Source: DATKQY01 sp035532475 (GTDB lineage Bacteria; Actinomycetota; Acidimicrobiia; Acidimicrobiales; Bog-793). From it: 64,000 nt of DNA. Both the position numbers and the translations under genes were made by a program. The DNA lies in contig DATKQY010000042.1 of assembly GCA_035532475.1 (NCBI GenBank), positions 30,603-94,602 of the forward strand. The letters are read 5' to 3'. How positions within the stretch are numbered: position 1 is the stretch's first letter; each line of letters starts with the position of its first letter. The notes beneath the pieces were generated by a model, which saw nothing but the letters and a program-made list of their open reading frames with translations, was not told the origin of the DNA and did no database searches. Positions 9,538 to 17,668 of the stretch are shown here, one piece after another.

Positions 9538-9547
9538 CGTGTCGGCC

Positions 9548-10210
9548 TCACGCCTCCCCGTGCAGGCCCGTCAGGCGGAGCGCGACGTGGGACTTGTAGC
9601 GGATGTTCACGTTGAGGAGCACCGCCGTCAGCGCCTCGACGGCGTTCGCCGAGGCAAGCGTCCCGGCCACCACGCCGCGCAGACCCGGCACGACCCCGAC
9701 CAGGCGGACCGTCGCCTCGGCTGCCCCGGGATCGTCGGCGCACACGAGGACGTCGGCGTCGAGCCCCTGGTCGATCGCCGCCAGCGCGCCGGCGGGAAGG
9801 TGCTGGAACGCCGCGGTGACCATGGTGGCCGGCAGCGCCGCCTGCACCGTCGCGGCGATGGACCCTCGCACCGGGACCAGGGCCTGGAACTCACGACCCA
9901 TCCGGGTGAGCGCGTTCACCATCGATACCAGCACCTTGCCGGCCAGGGCGTCGGCGAGGCCGGCGACGGCGGGGAGCGCCCCGTCCCAGGGCGTCGCCAG
10001 CACCGCGATCCCCGCACGCGCCGCTGCCTCGTTCGTCACGCCCGTCAGCTCCAGCGGGTGGTCGGGCCAGGAGGCGACCAGCTCGCGGGCGGCACCGTCC
10101 GCCCGCTCGGCCGAGCGCGAGCCGAGGAGCACGCTCGCGCCCGATGCGGCGAGGCGCACCGCGAGCGCCCGCCCCGCCGGGCCCGTGCCGCCGATGATCC
10201 CCACCTGCAT
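9548..10210 (-). CDS. npdG: F420:NADPH oxidoreductase (NpdG/Fno)
   Basis: 220-residue Rossmann protein that moves hydride between NADPH and coenzyme F420. The N-terminal MQVGIIGGTGPAGRALA is the dinucleotide-binding loop, LGSRS is the NADPH phosphate-binding segment, and NVNIRYKSHVALRLTGL matches the family C-terminus. The ATG at 10210 was chosen because a GGAGGTGG ribosome site precedes it by about 10 bases. It implies an F420-using metabolism, which is common in actinobacteria. It lies directly upstream of mshC. Confidence 0.9.
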   Translation of the reverse strand: MQVGIIGGTGPAGRALAVRLAASGASVLLGSRSAERADGAARELVASWPDHPLELTGVTNEAAARAGIAVLATPWDGALPAVAGLADALAGKVLVSMVNALTRMGREFQALVPVRGSIAATVQAALPATMVTAAFQHLPAGALAAIDQGLDADVLVCADDPGAAEATVRLVGVVPGLRGVVAGTLASANAVEALTAVLLNVNIRYKSHVALRLTGLHGEA

Positions 10211-10400
10211 GCCCGCGGCCACCTCCCTACCCTTCCACACCACCGAGGTCAGCCTGCAAACCGTGGCAACCGGGACGGGCGCACCACGGGTCGGGACCGA
10301 CCGCCGACGCCGGCCGGCCCGACGCCCCGCCAGGCGCGCTCCGTAAACTGGGGCGGCTGGCGCACCGGGGCGCGAGCGCTTCGAGGGGGCTGATGGCGCC

Positions 10401-11087
10401 GTGCAGGTCGAGGTGTGGTCCGACGTGGTCTGTCCGTGGTGCTACCTCGGCAAGCGCCGCTTGGAGCACGCGCTCGCGCGCTTCGACCGGCGCGACGAGG
10501 TTGGCGTCGTCTGGCGGAGCTTCGAGCTCGATCCCGGCGCCCCGGCCGACGACGATCGGCCCGTCGTCGAGCACCTCGCCGAGAAGTACGACATGACGAT
10601 GGAGCACGCGCTCGAGGCCCAGCGGCGGCTCACCGGGCTGGCCGCGACGGAGGGGCTCGACTACCACCTCGACCGCACGCGCCGTGCCAACACCTTCGAC
10701 GCCCACCGCCTACTACACCTGGCGCGCGAGCACGGGATCCAAGATCGCGTGAAGGAGCGCTTCCTCGCCGCCTACTTCACCGGGGGCGAGCGGCTCGGAG
10801 ATCGCTCGACGCTCGTACGCCTCGCCGGGGAGGCGGGGTTGCCCGAGACCGAGGCCGCCGCGGTCGTCGACGGTGACGCCTACGCGCCGCAGGTGCGCGC
10901 CGACGAACGGCGGGCCCAGATGCTGGGCATCACCGGCGTGCCGTTCTTCCTCATCGACGGCCGCCACGGCCTGGCGGGCGCGCATCCTGCCGAGCAGCTC
11001 CTCGAGGCGCTCGGGCGGGCGTGGGACGAGCGCGACGGGCTCGCGCCCGCGAGCGGGGCCGGGCCGGGCGCGTCCGGCGAGAGCTGA
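10401..11087 (+). CDS. DsbA-family (FrnE-type) thioredoxin-fold oxidoreductase
   Basis: 228-residue cytosolic DsbA-fold protein. The active site CPWC is at residues 11-14, right after the first beta strand (VEVWSDVV), and GVPFFLIDGRHGLAGA carries the cis-Pro loop. The length and the signature match the FrnE/2-hydroxychromene isomerase-like branch. There is no signal peptide, so it acts in the cytosol, probably in thiol-disulfide exchange. The start is GTG; a nearby ATG (10393) is in another frame. It is divergent from npdG and convergent with the peroxiredoxin gene, with only 8 bp between their stops. Confidence 0.88.
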   Translation: MQVEVWSDVVCPWCYLGKRRLEHALARFDRRDEVGVVWRSFELDPGAPADDDRPVVEHLAEKYDMTMEHALEAQRRLTGLAATEGLDYHLDRTRRANTFDAHRLLHLAREHGIQDRVKERFLAAYFTGGERLGDRSTLVRLAGEAGLPETEAAAVVDGDAYAPQVRADERRAQMLGITGVPFFLIDGRHGLAGAHPAEQLLEALGRAWDERDGLAPASGAGPGASGES

Positions 11088-11095
11088 GCCCCGGC

Positions 11096-11554
11096 TCAGG
11101 CACCTGCCCGTTCGCGCAGCGCCTCGAGCGCCCTGTCGGCGTGCTTGTCCATGCGGGTCTCGCTGCGGACGACCTCGAGCACCCGCGAGTCGGTGTCGAT
11201 CACGAACGTCGCGCGCTTGACGGGGAGCGGCCCGAACGACCGGCGGACCCCGAACTGGCGGGCAACGCGACCGTCGGCGTCGGAGAGCAGCGGGTAGTCG
11301 AAGCCGTGCATCTCCGAGAAGCGGCGCTGCTTGTCGACCGTGTCGGCGCTGATGCCGACACGCTGCGCGCCGAGCGCGGCGAACTCGGCTCCGAGGTCCC
11401 GGAAGTGGCAGCTCTCCGCGGTGCAGCCCTTCGTCATCGCCGCCGGGTAGAAGAACAGCACGACGGGTCCTGACGCGACCAGGTCGCTCAGCCGTCGCGG
11501 GTTGCCCTGTTCGTCGGGCAGCTCGAACTCCTCGACCGTGTCGCCCTTGTCCAC
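11096..11554 (-). CDS. bcp: Peroxiredoxin, BCP/PrxQ type
   Basis: 152-residue thiol peroxidase. The peroxidatic Cys44 and resolving Cys49 sit in KGCTAESCHFRD, the BCP/PrxQ pattern with four residues between the two cysteines. FFYPAAMTKGC is the usual lead-in, and RATFVID marks the conserved strand. It reduces hydroperoxides using thioredoxin or mycothiol-linked donors. GTG start at 11554, preceded by GGGGGAGG. The same frame stays open for some 2.5 kb upstream, but that stretch is a non-coding shadow across phzF and its neighbours. Confidence 0.93.
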   Translation of the reverse strand: MDKGDTVEEFELPDEQGNPRRLSDLVASGPVVLFFYPAAMTKGCTAESCHFRDLGAEFAALGAQRVGISADTVDKQRRFSEMHGFDYPLLSDADGRVARQFGVRRSFGPLPVKRATFVIDTDSRVLEVVRSETRMDKHADRALEALRERAGA

Positions 11555-11662
11555 CGGAGCCTCCCCCTTCTCGCGCGTCGCGATGCCCAGGCTACCGGGC
11601 CGCGCCGGAGCGCCCCGGGCCCGCAAGGGCACCACCGCCCGCGCTGCACCTAGCGTGGCGAC

Positions 11663-12580
11663 ATGGTCGACCGCCTCACCTACCACCTCGTCGACGTCTT
11701 CACCGCGGTCCCCTTCGCCGGCAACCCGCTCGCCGTCGTGCTCGGCGCCGGCGGGCTCGACGACCGCCAGCTGCTCGCCCTCACCCGCGAGTTCAACCTG
11801 TCGGAGACGGCCTTCCCGCTCCCCCCCGACCGTCACGGCGCCGACTACCGGCTGCGCATCTTCATGCCCGGGGGCGAGCTGGCGTTCGCCGGCCACCCCT
11901 CGGTCGGCGCCGCCTTCGTCATGGCCTCGACCGGCCGGGTCAGCGGTCCCCGACCCGGTGCCAGCGCGACCATCCGCCAGAGCTGCGGCGCGGGAGTGCT
12001 GCCGATCGTGGTGAGCGCCGACGAGCACGGCGCCCTCCACCGCATCGAGCTCACGGCCGGTGAGCCGGAGGCGTCCGCGCCCACCGATGCCGCCCCGCTC
12101 CTTGGCGCGCTCGGCCTCTCGCCCGCTGACCTCGCCCCGGGGCGCGCCGCTCGCGTCTGCGCGAGCGGCGTCGCACAGTGCTTCCTGCCCGTGGTGGACG
12201 GCGCCGTCTCCCGGATCGCGCCACGCGTGGGGGACCTCGCCCGCCTGGCGGCGGCCTCGGGATGGCAGGCGGTGTCCGTCTTCTCCTACGACGAGCAGCG
12301 CCGCGTCGCCCACGCCCGGGTGCTCGCCGACGGGATCGCCTGGGCGGAGGACCCGGCGACGGGCTCGGCCGCGGCGTCGATGGGCGCCTGGCTCGCGGCC
12401 GAAGGCATCGTCCCGTCCGAGGGGACGAACGGCTGGCGCGTCGAGCAGGGCGAGGAGATGGGCCGGCCCTCGGTCCTCGAGTGCAGCGTCACCGTCGAGG
12501 ACGGCCGCGCGACAGTGTGCCGCGTCGCCGGGCGCGTGGCACCGGTCGCGACCGGCGAGATCGCCGTGCCGGCGCGTTAG
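11663..12580 (+). CDS. PhzF family isomerase/epimerase-like protein
   Basis: 305-residue PhzF-fold protein of two similar alpha/beta barrels. The start LVDVFTAVPFAGNPLAVV is the family hallmark, with the putative general base Glu48 in NLSETAFPL. GGELAFAGHPSVGAAFV and EDPATGSAAASMGAWL are the matching loops of the two halves. PhzF itself isomerises an anthranilate-derived phenazine precursor, but most family members have unknown substrates and no phenazine genes lie nearby. It is divergent from bcp. Confidence 0.88.
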   Translation: MVDRLTYHLVDVFTAVPFAGNPLAVVLGAGGLDDRQLLALTREFNLSETAFPLPPDRHGADYRLRIFMPGGELAFAGHPSVGAAFVMASTGRVSGPRPGASATIRQSCGAGVLPIVVSADEHGALHRIELTAGEPEASAPTDAAPLLGALGLSPADLAPGRAARVCASGVAQCFLPVVDGAVSRIAPRVGDLARLAAASGWQAVSVFSYDEQRRVAHARVLADGIAWAEDPATGSAAASMGAWLAAEGIVPSEGTNGWRVEQGEEMGRPSVLECSVTVEDGRATVCRVAGRVAPVATGEIAVPAR

Positions 12581-12820
12581 CGCCGCCGCCAATACGATCG
12601 CGGTGGGCGCGGTCCTCGGTCGAGGCGGCGCGGGGGGCGCGATGGACGAGACGCGATGCGGGGAATCGGCCGCGGACGGCGAGCTCCGGGCCGGCGGGCG
12701 CCGCAGCCGGTGCCCCGAGCAGCGCGCGACCGGCGCAGGGCCCAGCACGCGACGACGCAGCGGTGGCGCCGCACGGCCGGCCCGTGGCGGCGCGTCCCGT
12801 CCGCTCGCACCTGCAGCTCC

Positions 12821-13312
12821 GTGAGGCCGCCGGCCGAGCATGACGCGCCGGGTGACCCGTCGGGGGCGAGGCGGCACCGGGGCGCGCCCCGCGACGCGGC
12901 CGTGGCCGCGCTCGTGCTCGCCTGGTCGTGGTGGGCGACCAACCGCATCCCGTTCAGCCTCGAGGCCTACGCCGTGGTGGCGCTCCCGGTCGCCGTCTGC
13001 GCCGCCGGGGCCCTCGTCGCCGCGTTGCGCCGCCCGCAGGTCCCCAGCGCCCGTGGCGGCGCGCCCGGCCGGGGCAAACCAACCGGGACCTCGGCTCTTT
13101 GGCTCGTCCTCCTCGCGTGCTCGCTCGCGCTCGAGGGCTGGGCGCTCGCCGCGGGCGGCCGCTCGCGACGGTGGCCGACGTTGAGCGACGCCGTCGACGA
13201 CCTGTTGCGCTGGCACGGCGTCCGCGTGCTGCTCTACCTCGCGTGGCTCGCCGTCGGGCTGCTGATCATCAGGGCGACCTCCCGGCACCGCTCCGGCGTC
13301 GCGGAGGCCTGA
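12821..13312 (+). CDS. Small membrane protein, unknown function
   Basis: Up to 163 residues. After an Arg/Pro-rich start there are two hydrophobic stretches near the middle (ALVLAWSWWATNRIPF and AYVVVALPVAV-like), then LWLVLLACSLALEGWALA and a last one, VLLYLAWLAVGLLII, giving four candidate membrane segments. The end, with TLSDAVDDLLRW before the last helix, resembles the short actinobacterial membrane protein that follows it, so the pair may be related. The true start is unclear: the GTG at 12821 lacks a good ribosome site and translation may begin lower. Function not recognised. Confidence 0.5.
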   Translation: MRPPAEHDAPGDPSGARRHRGAPRDAAVAALVLAWSWWATNRIPFSLEAYAVVALPVAVCAAGALVAALRRPQVPSARGGAPGRGKPTGTSALWLVLLACSLALEGWALAAGGRSRRWPTLSDAVDDLLRWHGVRVLLYLAWLAVGLLIIRATSRHRSGVAEA

Positions 13313-13316
13313 CGGC

Positions 13317-13523
13317 GTGCCCGGCGACGCTGCCTGGATCGCCCTCGGCGCGCTCGCGCTGTGCACCGAGCTGGTCGCCGTGCGACTCCCCCACCGCGTG
13401 GCGCCGCTCGGCAGGTGGATCGCTCCCCTCGCGCGCACGGCAGCCGGCCGGGCGCTCCTCCTCGCCGGCTGGGCCTTCATCGGCCTCCACCTCTTCGCCC
13501 GCGCGGGGATCGCCCATCTCTGA
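13317..13523 (+). CDS. Small DUF6186-like membrane protein
   Basis: 68-residue protein with two hydrophobic helices (AWIALGALALCTELVAV and ALLLAGWAFIGLHLFA) separated by a basic loop. It starts with GTG four bases after the stop of the preceding membrane-protein gene, so the two are likely co-translated. The pattern resembles a family of short two-helix actinobacterial proteins (DUF6186-like; recalled, not searched). Function unknown. Confidence 0.6.
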   Translation: MPGDAAWIALGALALCTELVAVRLPHRVAPLGRWIAPLARTAAGRALLLAGWAFIGLHLFARAGIAHL

Positions 13524-13659
13524 CCTCGCTCGCCGGGCGCGCACCGTCCGCGGGGCGCGGGCGCTCCGTCGGGCGGTGCCGCGCCAACCAGGTCGAGGAC
13601 CCGCCCGCTCCTGCACCCCGACCGGCTGCGCGCTCGGCCGGTCGGTCCCGCCTCGGCGC

Positions 13660-14238
13660 TCAGCGCCGGGCGTCCGACGGCTCGACGTCGTAGACGAGGC
13701 GCCCGGGGCCGACGAGGCGCGCGCCCGGTGTGGGACGGTGCGCGGTGAGCCGCCCGTCGTGCATGAGGTGATCCACGGCAATCCCGCCGCCCAGCTCGGC
13801 GGCGTCGGCGATGAGGCGCCGGTGGCAGCGCCACCAGAGGCTCTCGGCGCACATGACCGCGAGGTGCCCACCCGTCGTGCCACGACTGCGGACCTCCTCC
13901 AGCACCTCGCCGAGCGCCACCGAGAACTCCTGGCCCTCCATGTGGTCCGCGTAGGCGCGGAACGACGCGTGCCGAAGCCCCGTGTTCGGCGAGTCGGCCC
14001 GGCCCTTGCGGAAGCCTCCAAGGCGCGGCTCCCACCGGTAGGCGACGCCCGCCGCGGGAAGCCACTCCTGAAGGCCTTCCCGCCCGAACGCAGGATTCCT
14101 CCGGCTGCCCGGCGCCGTGCGGACGTCGATCAGCGACACGACCTCCGCGCCACGCAACAGCGCGGCGAACGGGCCGGCCTCGAGGGTGCCGTGGCCGACA
14201 GTGAGCAGCGCCACGGCGTGGAGCCGGCCCGGTGCCAC
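13660..14238 (-). CDS. DUF488 domain protein
   Basis: About 192 residues. LLTVGHGTLEAGPFAALL opens the domain, SLIDVRTAPGSRRNPAFG follows, and VMCAESLWWRCHRRLIAD carries the conserved Cys-Glu and the RCHR block typical of DUF488. The family has unknown enzymatic function; a thiol- or nucleic-acid-related role has been suggested by its motif only. The GTG at 14238 lies seven codons before the conserved start; another GTG at 14289 is possible. It follows the aldo-keto reductase on the same strand. Confidence 0.8.
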   Translation of the reverse strand: MAPGRLHAVALLTVGHGTLEAGPFAALLRGAEVVSLIDVRTAPGSRRNPAFGREGLQEWLPAAGVAYRWEPRLGGFRKGRADSPNTGLRHASFRAYADHMEGQEFSVALGEVLEEVRSRGTTGGHLAVMCAESLWWRCHRRLIADAAELGGGIAVDHLMHDGRLTAHRPTPGARLVGPGRLVYDVEPSDARR

Positions 14239-14318
14239 CGCGGCGCCACCGGGCCCGGGCTCAGCGCCCCAGCCCTTCTCCTCATGCACCGGCGGCCCCG
14301 TGCCCGGCGACCCCGTGC

Positions 14319-15368
14319 TCAGCGCTTCGGGCGCAGCAGCGTCTCGTCGGCCGCGCTCAGCCGGTCCGCCGCCGTCCTCGCCTGGTGCCAATAGGGGTAG
14401 ATGAGCGGCAGCGCGCTGACCTCGTCGAGCCGGTCCCTCGCCGCCTCGTCGAGCGTCAGCGCCGCAGCGCCCAGGTTGTCCGCCAGCTGGGCCTCGGTGC
14501 GTGCGCCGATGATCACGGAGCTCACGGCAGGCTTGCCGAGCAGGTAGGCGAGCGCCACCTGCGCGGACGAGACCCCACGGGCCTCGGCCACCTCGATGAG
14601 CGCCTCGATGATGTCGTACGTGTGCGCCTGGTCGTACACGGGTGGCTCCCCCCAGGCGGTCGCGTGGCGGGAGCCCGCCGGTGGCTCCTGACCGCGGTGG
14701 TACTTGCCGCTCAGCAGGCCGCCCGCGAGCGGGCTCCACACGAGGATGCCGAGGCCCTGGTCGATGGCGGCCGGTACCAGCTCGTACTCCGCTTCGCGAT
14801 TGAGCAGCGAATAGTAGATCTGGTGGCTCACGTAGCGCTGCAGGCCGAGGCGGTCAGCGAGGCCGAGCGCCTTCATCAGGTGCCAGCCGGAGTGGTTCGA
14901 GCAGCCGATGTAGCGCACCTTGCCCTGATGGACGAGGGTGTCGAGGGTGTCGAGCGTCTCCTCGGTCGGCGTCACGCCGTCCCGCTCGTGCACCTGGTAG
15001 AGGTCGATGTAGTCCGTATTCAGGCGGCGCAGGCTCGCCTCGACGGCCCGCATCAGGTAGCCGCGGGAGAGCCCGGCGTCGTTCGGGCCACCACCCATCG
15101 GGAAGCGGGCCTTCGTCGCGAGCACGACGCTGTCCCGGCGGCCCTTCAAGACCTCGCCGACGATCTCCTCGGAGCGACCCTCGGAGTAGACGTCGGCGGT
15201 GTCGACGACGTTGACGCCGGCGTCGAGCGCCATGTCGACGATGCGACGGGCCTCGTCCACCTGGGTGTCCCCGACGGCCGAGAAGTTCCCCCTGCCGCCG
15301 AAGGTCATGGTCCCGAGCGCGAGCGACGAGACCTTCAGTCCCGAGCTGCCGAGCTGGCGGTACTCCAT
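14319..15368 (-). CDS. Aldo/keto reductase
   Basis: 349-residue NADPH-dependent (beta/alpha)8-barrel reductase. The tetrad is visible: Asp and Tyr in DTADVYSEG, Lys in VLATKARF and His in IDLYQVHE. The nucleotide end GARTEAQLADNL is also present. AAGGAGGT just before the ATG gives a strong ribosome site. It is divergent from the adenylate-kinase-like gene. The substrate cannot be inferred; the closest familiar class is the AKR group with YeaE/Tas-like members. Confidence 0.9.
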   Translation of the reverse strand: MEYRQLGSSGLKVSSLALGTMTFGGRGNFSAVGDTQVDEARRIVDMALDAGVNVVDTADVYSEGRSEEIVGEVLKGRRDSVVLATKARFPMGGGPNDAGLSRGYLMRAVEASLRRLNTDYIDLYQVHERDGVTPTEETLDTLDTLVHQGKVRYIGCSNHSGWHLMKALGLADRLGLQRYVSHQIYYSLLNREAEYELVPAAIDQGLGILVWSPLAGGLLSGKYHRGQEPPAGSRHATAWGEPPVYDQAHTYDIIEALIEVAEARGVSSAQVALAYLLGKPAVSSVIIGARTEAQLADNLGAAALTLDEAARDRLDEVSALPLIYPYWHQARTAADRLSAADETLLRPKR

Positions 15369-15521
15369 GAGAACGACCTCCTTGTCGTGCTCGGGCCCTC
15401 CTCGACGCGCGCCGCGCGCGCCGGACCGGGTCCGGCAGCCTGTGTGCCCCGCCCTCCGAAGCGAGCGTACCGGCCCTTCGCCGTGGGGACGGCAGCCGGG
15501 GCGCCCGTATGATCCCCGGTC

Positions 15522-16118
15522 GTGGACGCCCTCAGAGTGGTGGCGCTCGGACCGCCGGGCTCGGGCAAGAGCACGCTCGGCCGCCTGCTGTCAGAGCGCG
15601 CGCACGTCCCGTGGATCTCGACGGGGGACCAGTTGCGCCAGGAGATCGCCCGGGCCACGCCCCTCGGCCGGGCGGCCGAGCCGTTGGTCAGCGCGGGCCT
15701 GCTCGTCCCCGACGAGCTCGTCGCCGAGCTCGTCCATGGCCGCCTCGTTCGGCTCGGACCCGACGAGGGCTACGTCCTCGACGGCTATCCCCGGACGAGG
15801 ACGCAGGCGGAGGAGCTGTGGAGCTGGGCCCGCGCCCGCGGAGTGGAGCCGAGCGCGGTGCTCGAGCTCGACGTGGCGGAATCCGTGCTGTTCGGGCGCG
15901 TGCGCGAGCGGGCGGGGCGCGAGCGGCGCTCGGACGACGATCCGGCGACCTTCGCCGAGCGCATGGACGTCTACCGTGACGAGACGGTGCCCGTCGTCGA
16001 CTTCTTCCGCGACCGGGGCGTGCTCCGCCCGATCGACGGGCGGGGAAGCATCGAGGAGGTGCTGGCCCGGGCGGAGTTCGCCCTCGGACAGGGCGAGCGC
16101 GCCGACGCCGGGTCCTGA
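15522..16118 (+). CDS. adk: Adenylate kinase-like nucleoside monophosphate kinase
   Basis: 198-residue NMP kinase. P-loop GPPGSGKST at about residues 10-17, AMP-site STGDQLRQE, DGYPRT and the closing RAGRERRSDDDP arginine block. It has the short LID form. It likely transfers phosphate between ATP and AMP. It is not next to secY and ribosomal protein genes, the usual adk site, so it may be a second adenylate kinase. GTG start at 15522. It ends before the hairpin at 16190-16219. Confidence 0.8.
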   Translation: MDALRVVALGPPGSGKSTLGRLLSERAHVPWISTGDQLRQEIARATPLGRAAEPLVSAGLLVPDELVAELVHGRLVRLGPDEGYVLDGYPRTRTQAEELWSWARARGVEPSAVLELDVAESVLFGRVRERAGRERRSDDDPATFAERMDVYRDETVPVVDFFRDRGVLRPIDGRGSIEEVLARAEFALGQGERADAGS

Positions 16119-16189
16119 GGTTCGCGCCCGCCACGCGACTCGAAGACGCCGCGCGCTCGGCGCCGGCCGGGCCCGGTGCCGATCGCGGC

Positions 16190-16219
16190 GCAGGGCCGGT
16201 GCTGTCGCACCGGCCCTGC
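16190..16219. terminator. Strong hairpin between convergent genes
   Basis: A perfect 13-bp stem (16190-16202 pairs with 16207-16219) closes a four-base loop TGTC. It lies 71 bp after the adk-like stop and 37 bp beyond the livK stop on the other strand, the right place for a bidirectional terminator. No clear U-tract follows on either side, so it may act as a GC-rich actinobacterial terminator or as an mRNA stabiliser. Confidence 0.75.
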
Positions 16220-16256
16220 ATCCGCGTCCAACCTGCGGCGCCAGGCGCCGCGGACC

Positions 16257-17513
16257 TCAGCCCTTGAAGAGGGCCGCGGTGCCGTTCGGCTTGATGATCT
16301 CCATGGCCGCGAGGACCTGGGTGATGTTCTCGTAGTTGTTCGGGTTACGGTTCCAGACGATCCCGAGCGTGTTGATGTTCAGGTGCTGGAGCGCGTTCTT
16401 CACCGCGGGCTCGCTGATCGTCCCGGCCTTGTGGATGGCCCAGGCGATCTCCAGACCCGCGTCCCAGCCTTCCTGGCTGTTGTCGATCTGGTTCTCGCTC
16501 GTGAAGTTCGCCGCCTTCATGCCGGCGAAGTACTGGGTCAGGCCGGCGGCCGTCGCCTTGGCCTGGACCGAGGTGCCCTGCTTCGCCGCGACGAGCCAGT
16601 TCTGCATCGAGCCCAGGACGTAGATGTTCTGCATGTTCTTCGCGCCACCGGCTGCGGCGATGAAGCTCGGGAGCTCACACGCCGAGCACTCACTGATCGG
16701 GATCGTCGGGTCCTGTGCACGGATCGCCTTGATCGCCGTGATCGAGTCGGTGCCCGGCACGAGGCCGAAGTCGATCAGCTGCGGCTTCGCCGCGAGCAGC
16801 GACAGGACGTTCGAGGTGATGTCGGTCGCGCCGAACGGGAAGATCGACGTTGCCACGAGCTTGAAGTGGTACTGCTTCGCCAGGGCCTCCATGTCGCCCT
16901 GGTTGGCGAGGCAGACCGAGCCGCAGTTGTCCTCGATCAGGGCGACACGGCTGTAGTGGCGCGGCACGACGATGTTCTGCACCGTCGCGAGGTCGTCCTG
17001 GTAGAAGACGTCATAGAAGCCCGGGAACGCGTAGGAGTGCTCCTCGGCGGCCGGGTAGCCGTTGCTCTGCCAACCCGAGGAGAGGCTGATGAGCGGCACG
17101 TGGTACTGGATCGCGATCGGCATCGCCGAGAGCGTGTCGGCACCGGACTCCGGCCCCACGATGAAGCTCGCCTTCTTCTGAAGGATGCACTCCCTCGCGA
17201 TCGCCTCGGACTGAGCCGCCGACGACTGGTTGTTGATGTAGAAGTAGTTGAACTTGTGGCCGTCGATGCCGCCATGCTGGTTGATGTACCTGAAGTAGGC
17301 GATCGCGCCGTAGTTGTCGGTCGCGCCGATCTGCGTGTAGCCACCCGACAGCGCCAGGTCGCCACAGACGTTGATCACGGACCCAGATGCGTGCTGTGTC
17401 GCCTTCGCCGCCTGGGTCGCGCCCGAGGCGGTGAGGCCGACGGCGCCGAAGAGCGCCAGCGCGGTCGCAGCGGTCGTCACACCCGCGAGTGTGACGAATG
17501 ATCTCCGCTTCAT
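16257..17513 (-). CDS. livK: Branched-chain amino acid-type ABC substrate-binding protein
   Basis: 418-residue periplasmic-binding-type protein. The signal peptide begins MKRRSFVTLAG, which is compatible with a Tat-type twin-arginine signal, followed by a hydrophobic stretch and Ala-rich cleavage region (about residue 30-36). The mature part follows the type I solute-binding fold (GDLALSGGYTQIG, IVGPESGADTLS). It should deliver an amino acid or another small amide or carboxylate to the LivH/LivMG permease. The promoter at 17556-17584 is its own. Codon use is less extreme (Asn, Tyr and Ile rich) than that of its neighbours, as usual for secreted proteins. Confidence 0.88.
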   Translation of the reverse strand: MKRRSFVTLAGVTTAATALALFGAVGLTASGATQAAKATQHASGSVINVCGDLALSGGYTQIGATDNYGAIAYFRYINQHGGIDGHKFNYFYINNQSSAAQSEAIARECILQKKASFIVGPESGADTLSAMPIAIQYHVPLISLSSGWQSNGYPAAEEHSYAFPGFYDVFYQDDLATVQNIVVPRHYSRVALIEDNCGSVCLANQGDMEALAKQYHFKLVATSIFPFGATDITSNVLSLLAAKPQLIDFGLVPGTDSITAIKAIRAQDPTIPISECSACELPSFIAAAGGAKNMQNIYVLGSMQNWLVAAKQGTSVQAKATAAGLTQYFAGMKAANFTSENQIDNSQEGWDAGLEIAWAIHKAGTISEPAVKNALQHLNINTLGIVWNRNPNNYENITQVLAAMEIIKPNGTAALFKG

Positions 17514-17555
17514 ATATCTCCCCCTGTCCCATGCCCGACTCGGGCGATGTCCTGA

Positions 17556-17584
17556 GTATTACAGTTTCGTGACGGTAGCACCAA
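17556..17584 (-). promoter_or_regulatory. Promoter of livK
   Basis: On the minus strand, -35 TTGGTG (17579-17584) and -10 TAATAC (17556-17561) are separated by exactly 17 bases. The expected start site leaves a leader of about 36 bases with GGGGGAG before the ATG. This gives the binding protein its own transcript in addition to read-through from the permease genes. Confidence 0.7.
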
Positions 17585-17668
17585 ATACGCCAAGTTTCCC
17601 TGCTAGTCCTGCCAGCCTGCTCCCCCTTCCACTACGAATCCACGACCCCGACGATCCGCTCAGGGGGC

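Noticed and set aside
11555..14065. Long minus-strand open frame continuous with bcp (989 codons in all)
   Set aside because: Only the last 152 codons resemble a protein (peroxiredoxin). The rest is an Arg/Gly/Ala-rich shadow over phzF and its neighbours on the other strand, as expected in very GC-rich DNA.
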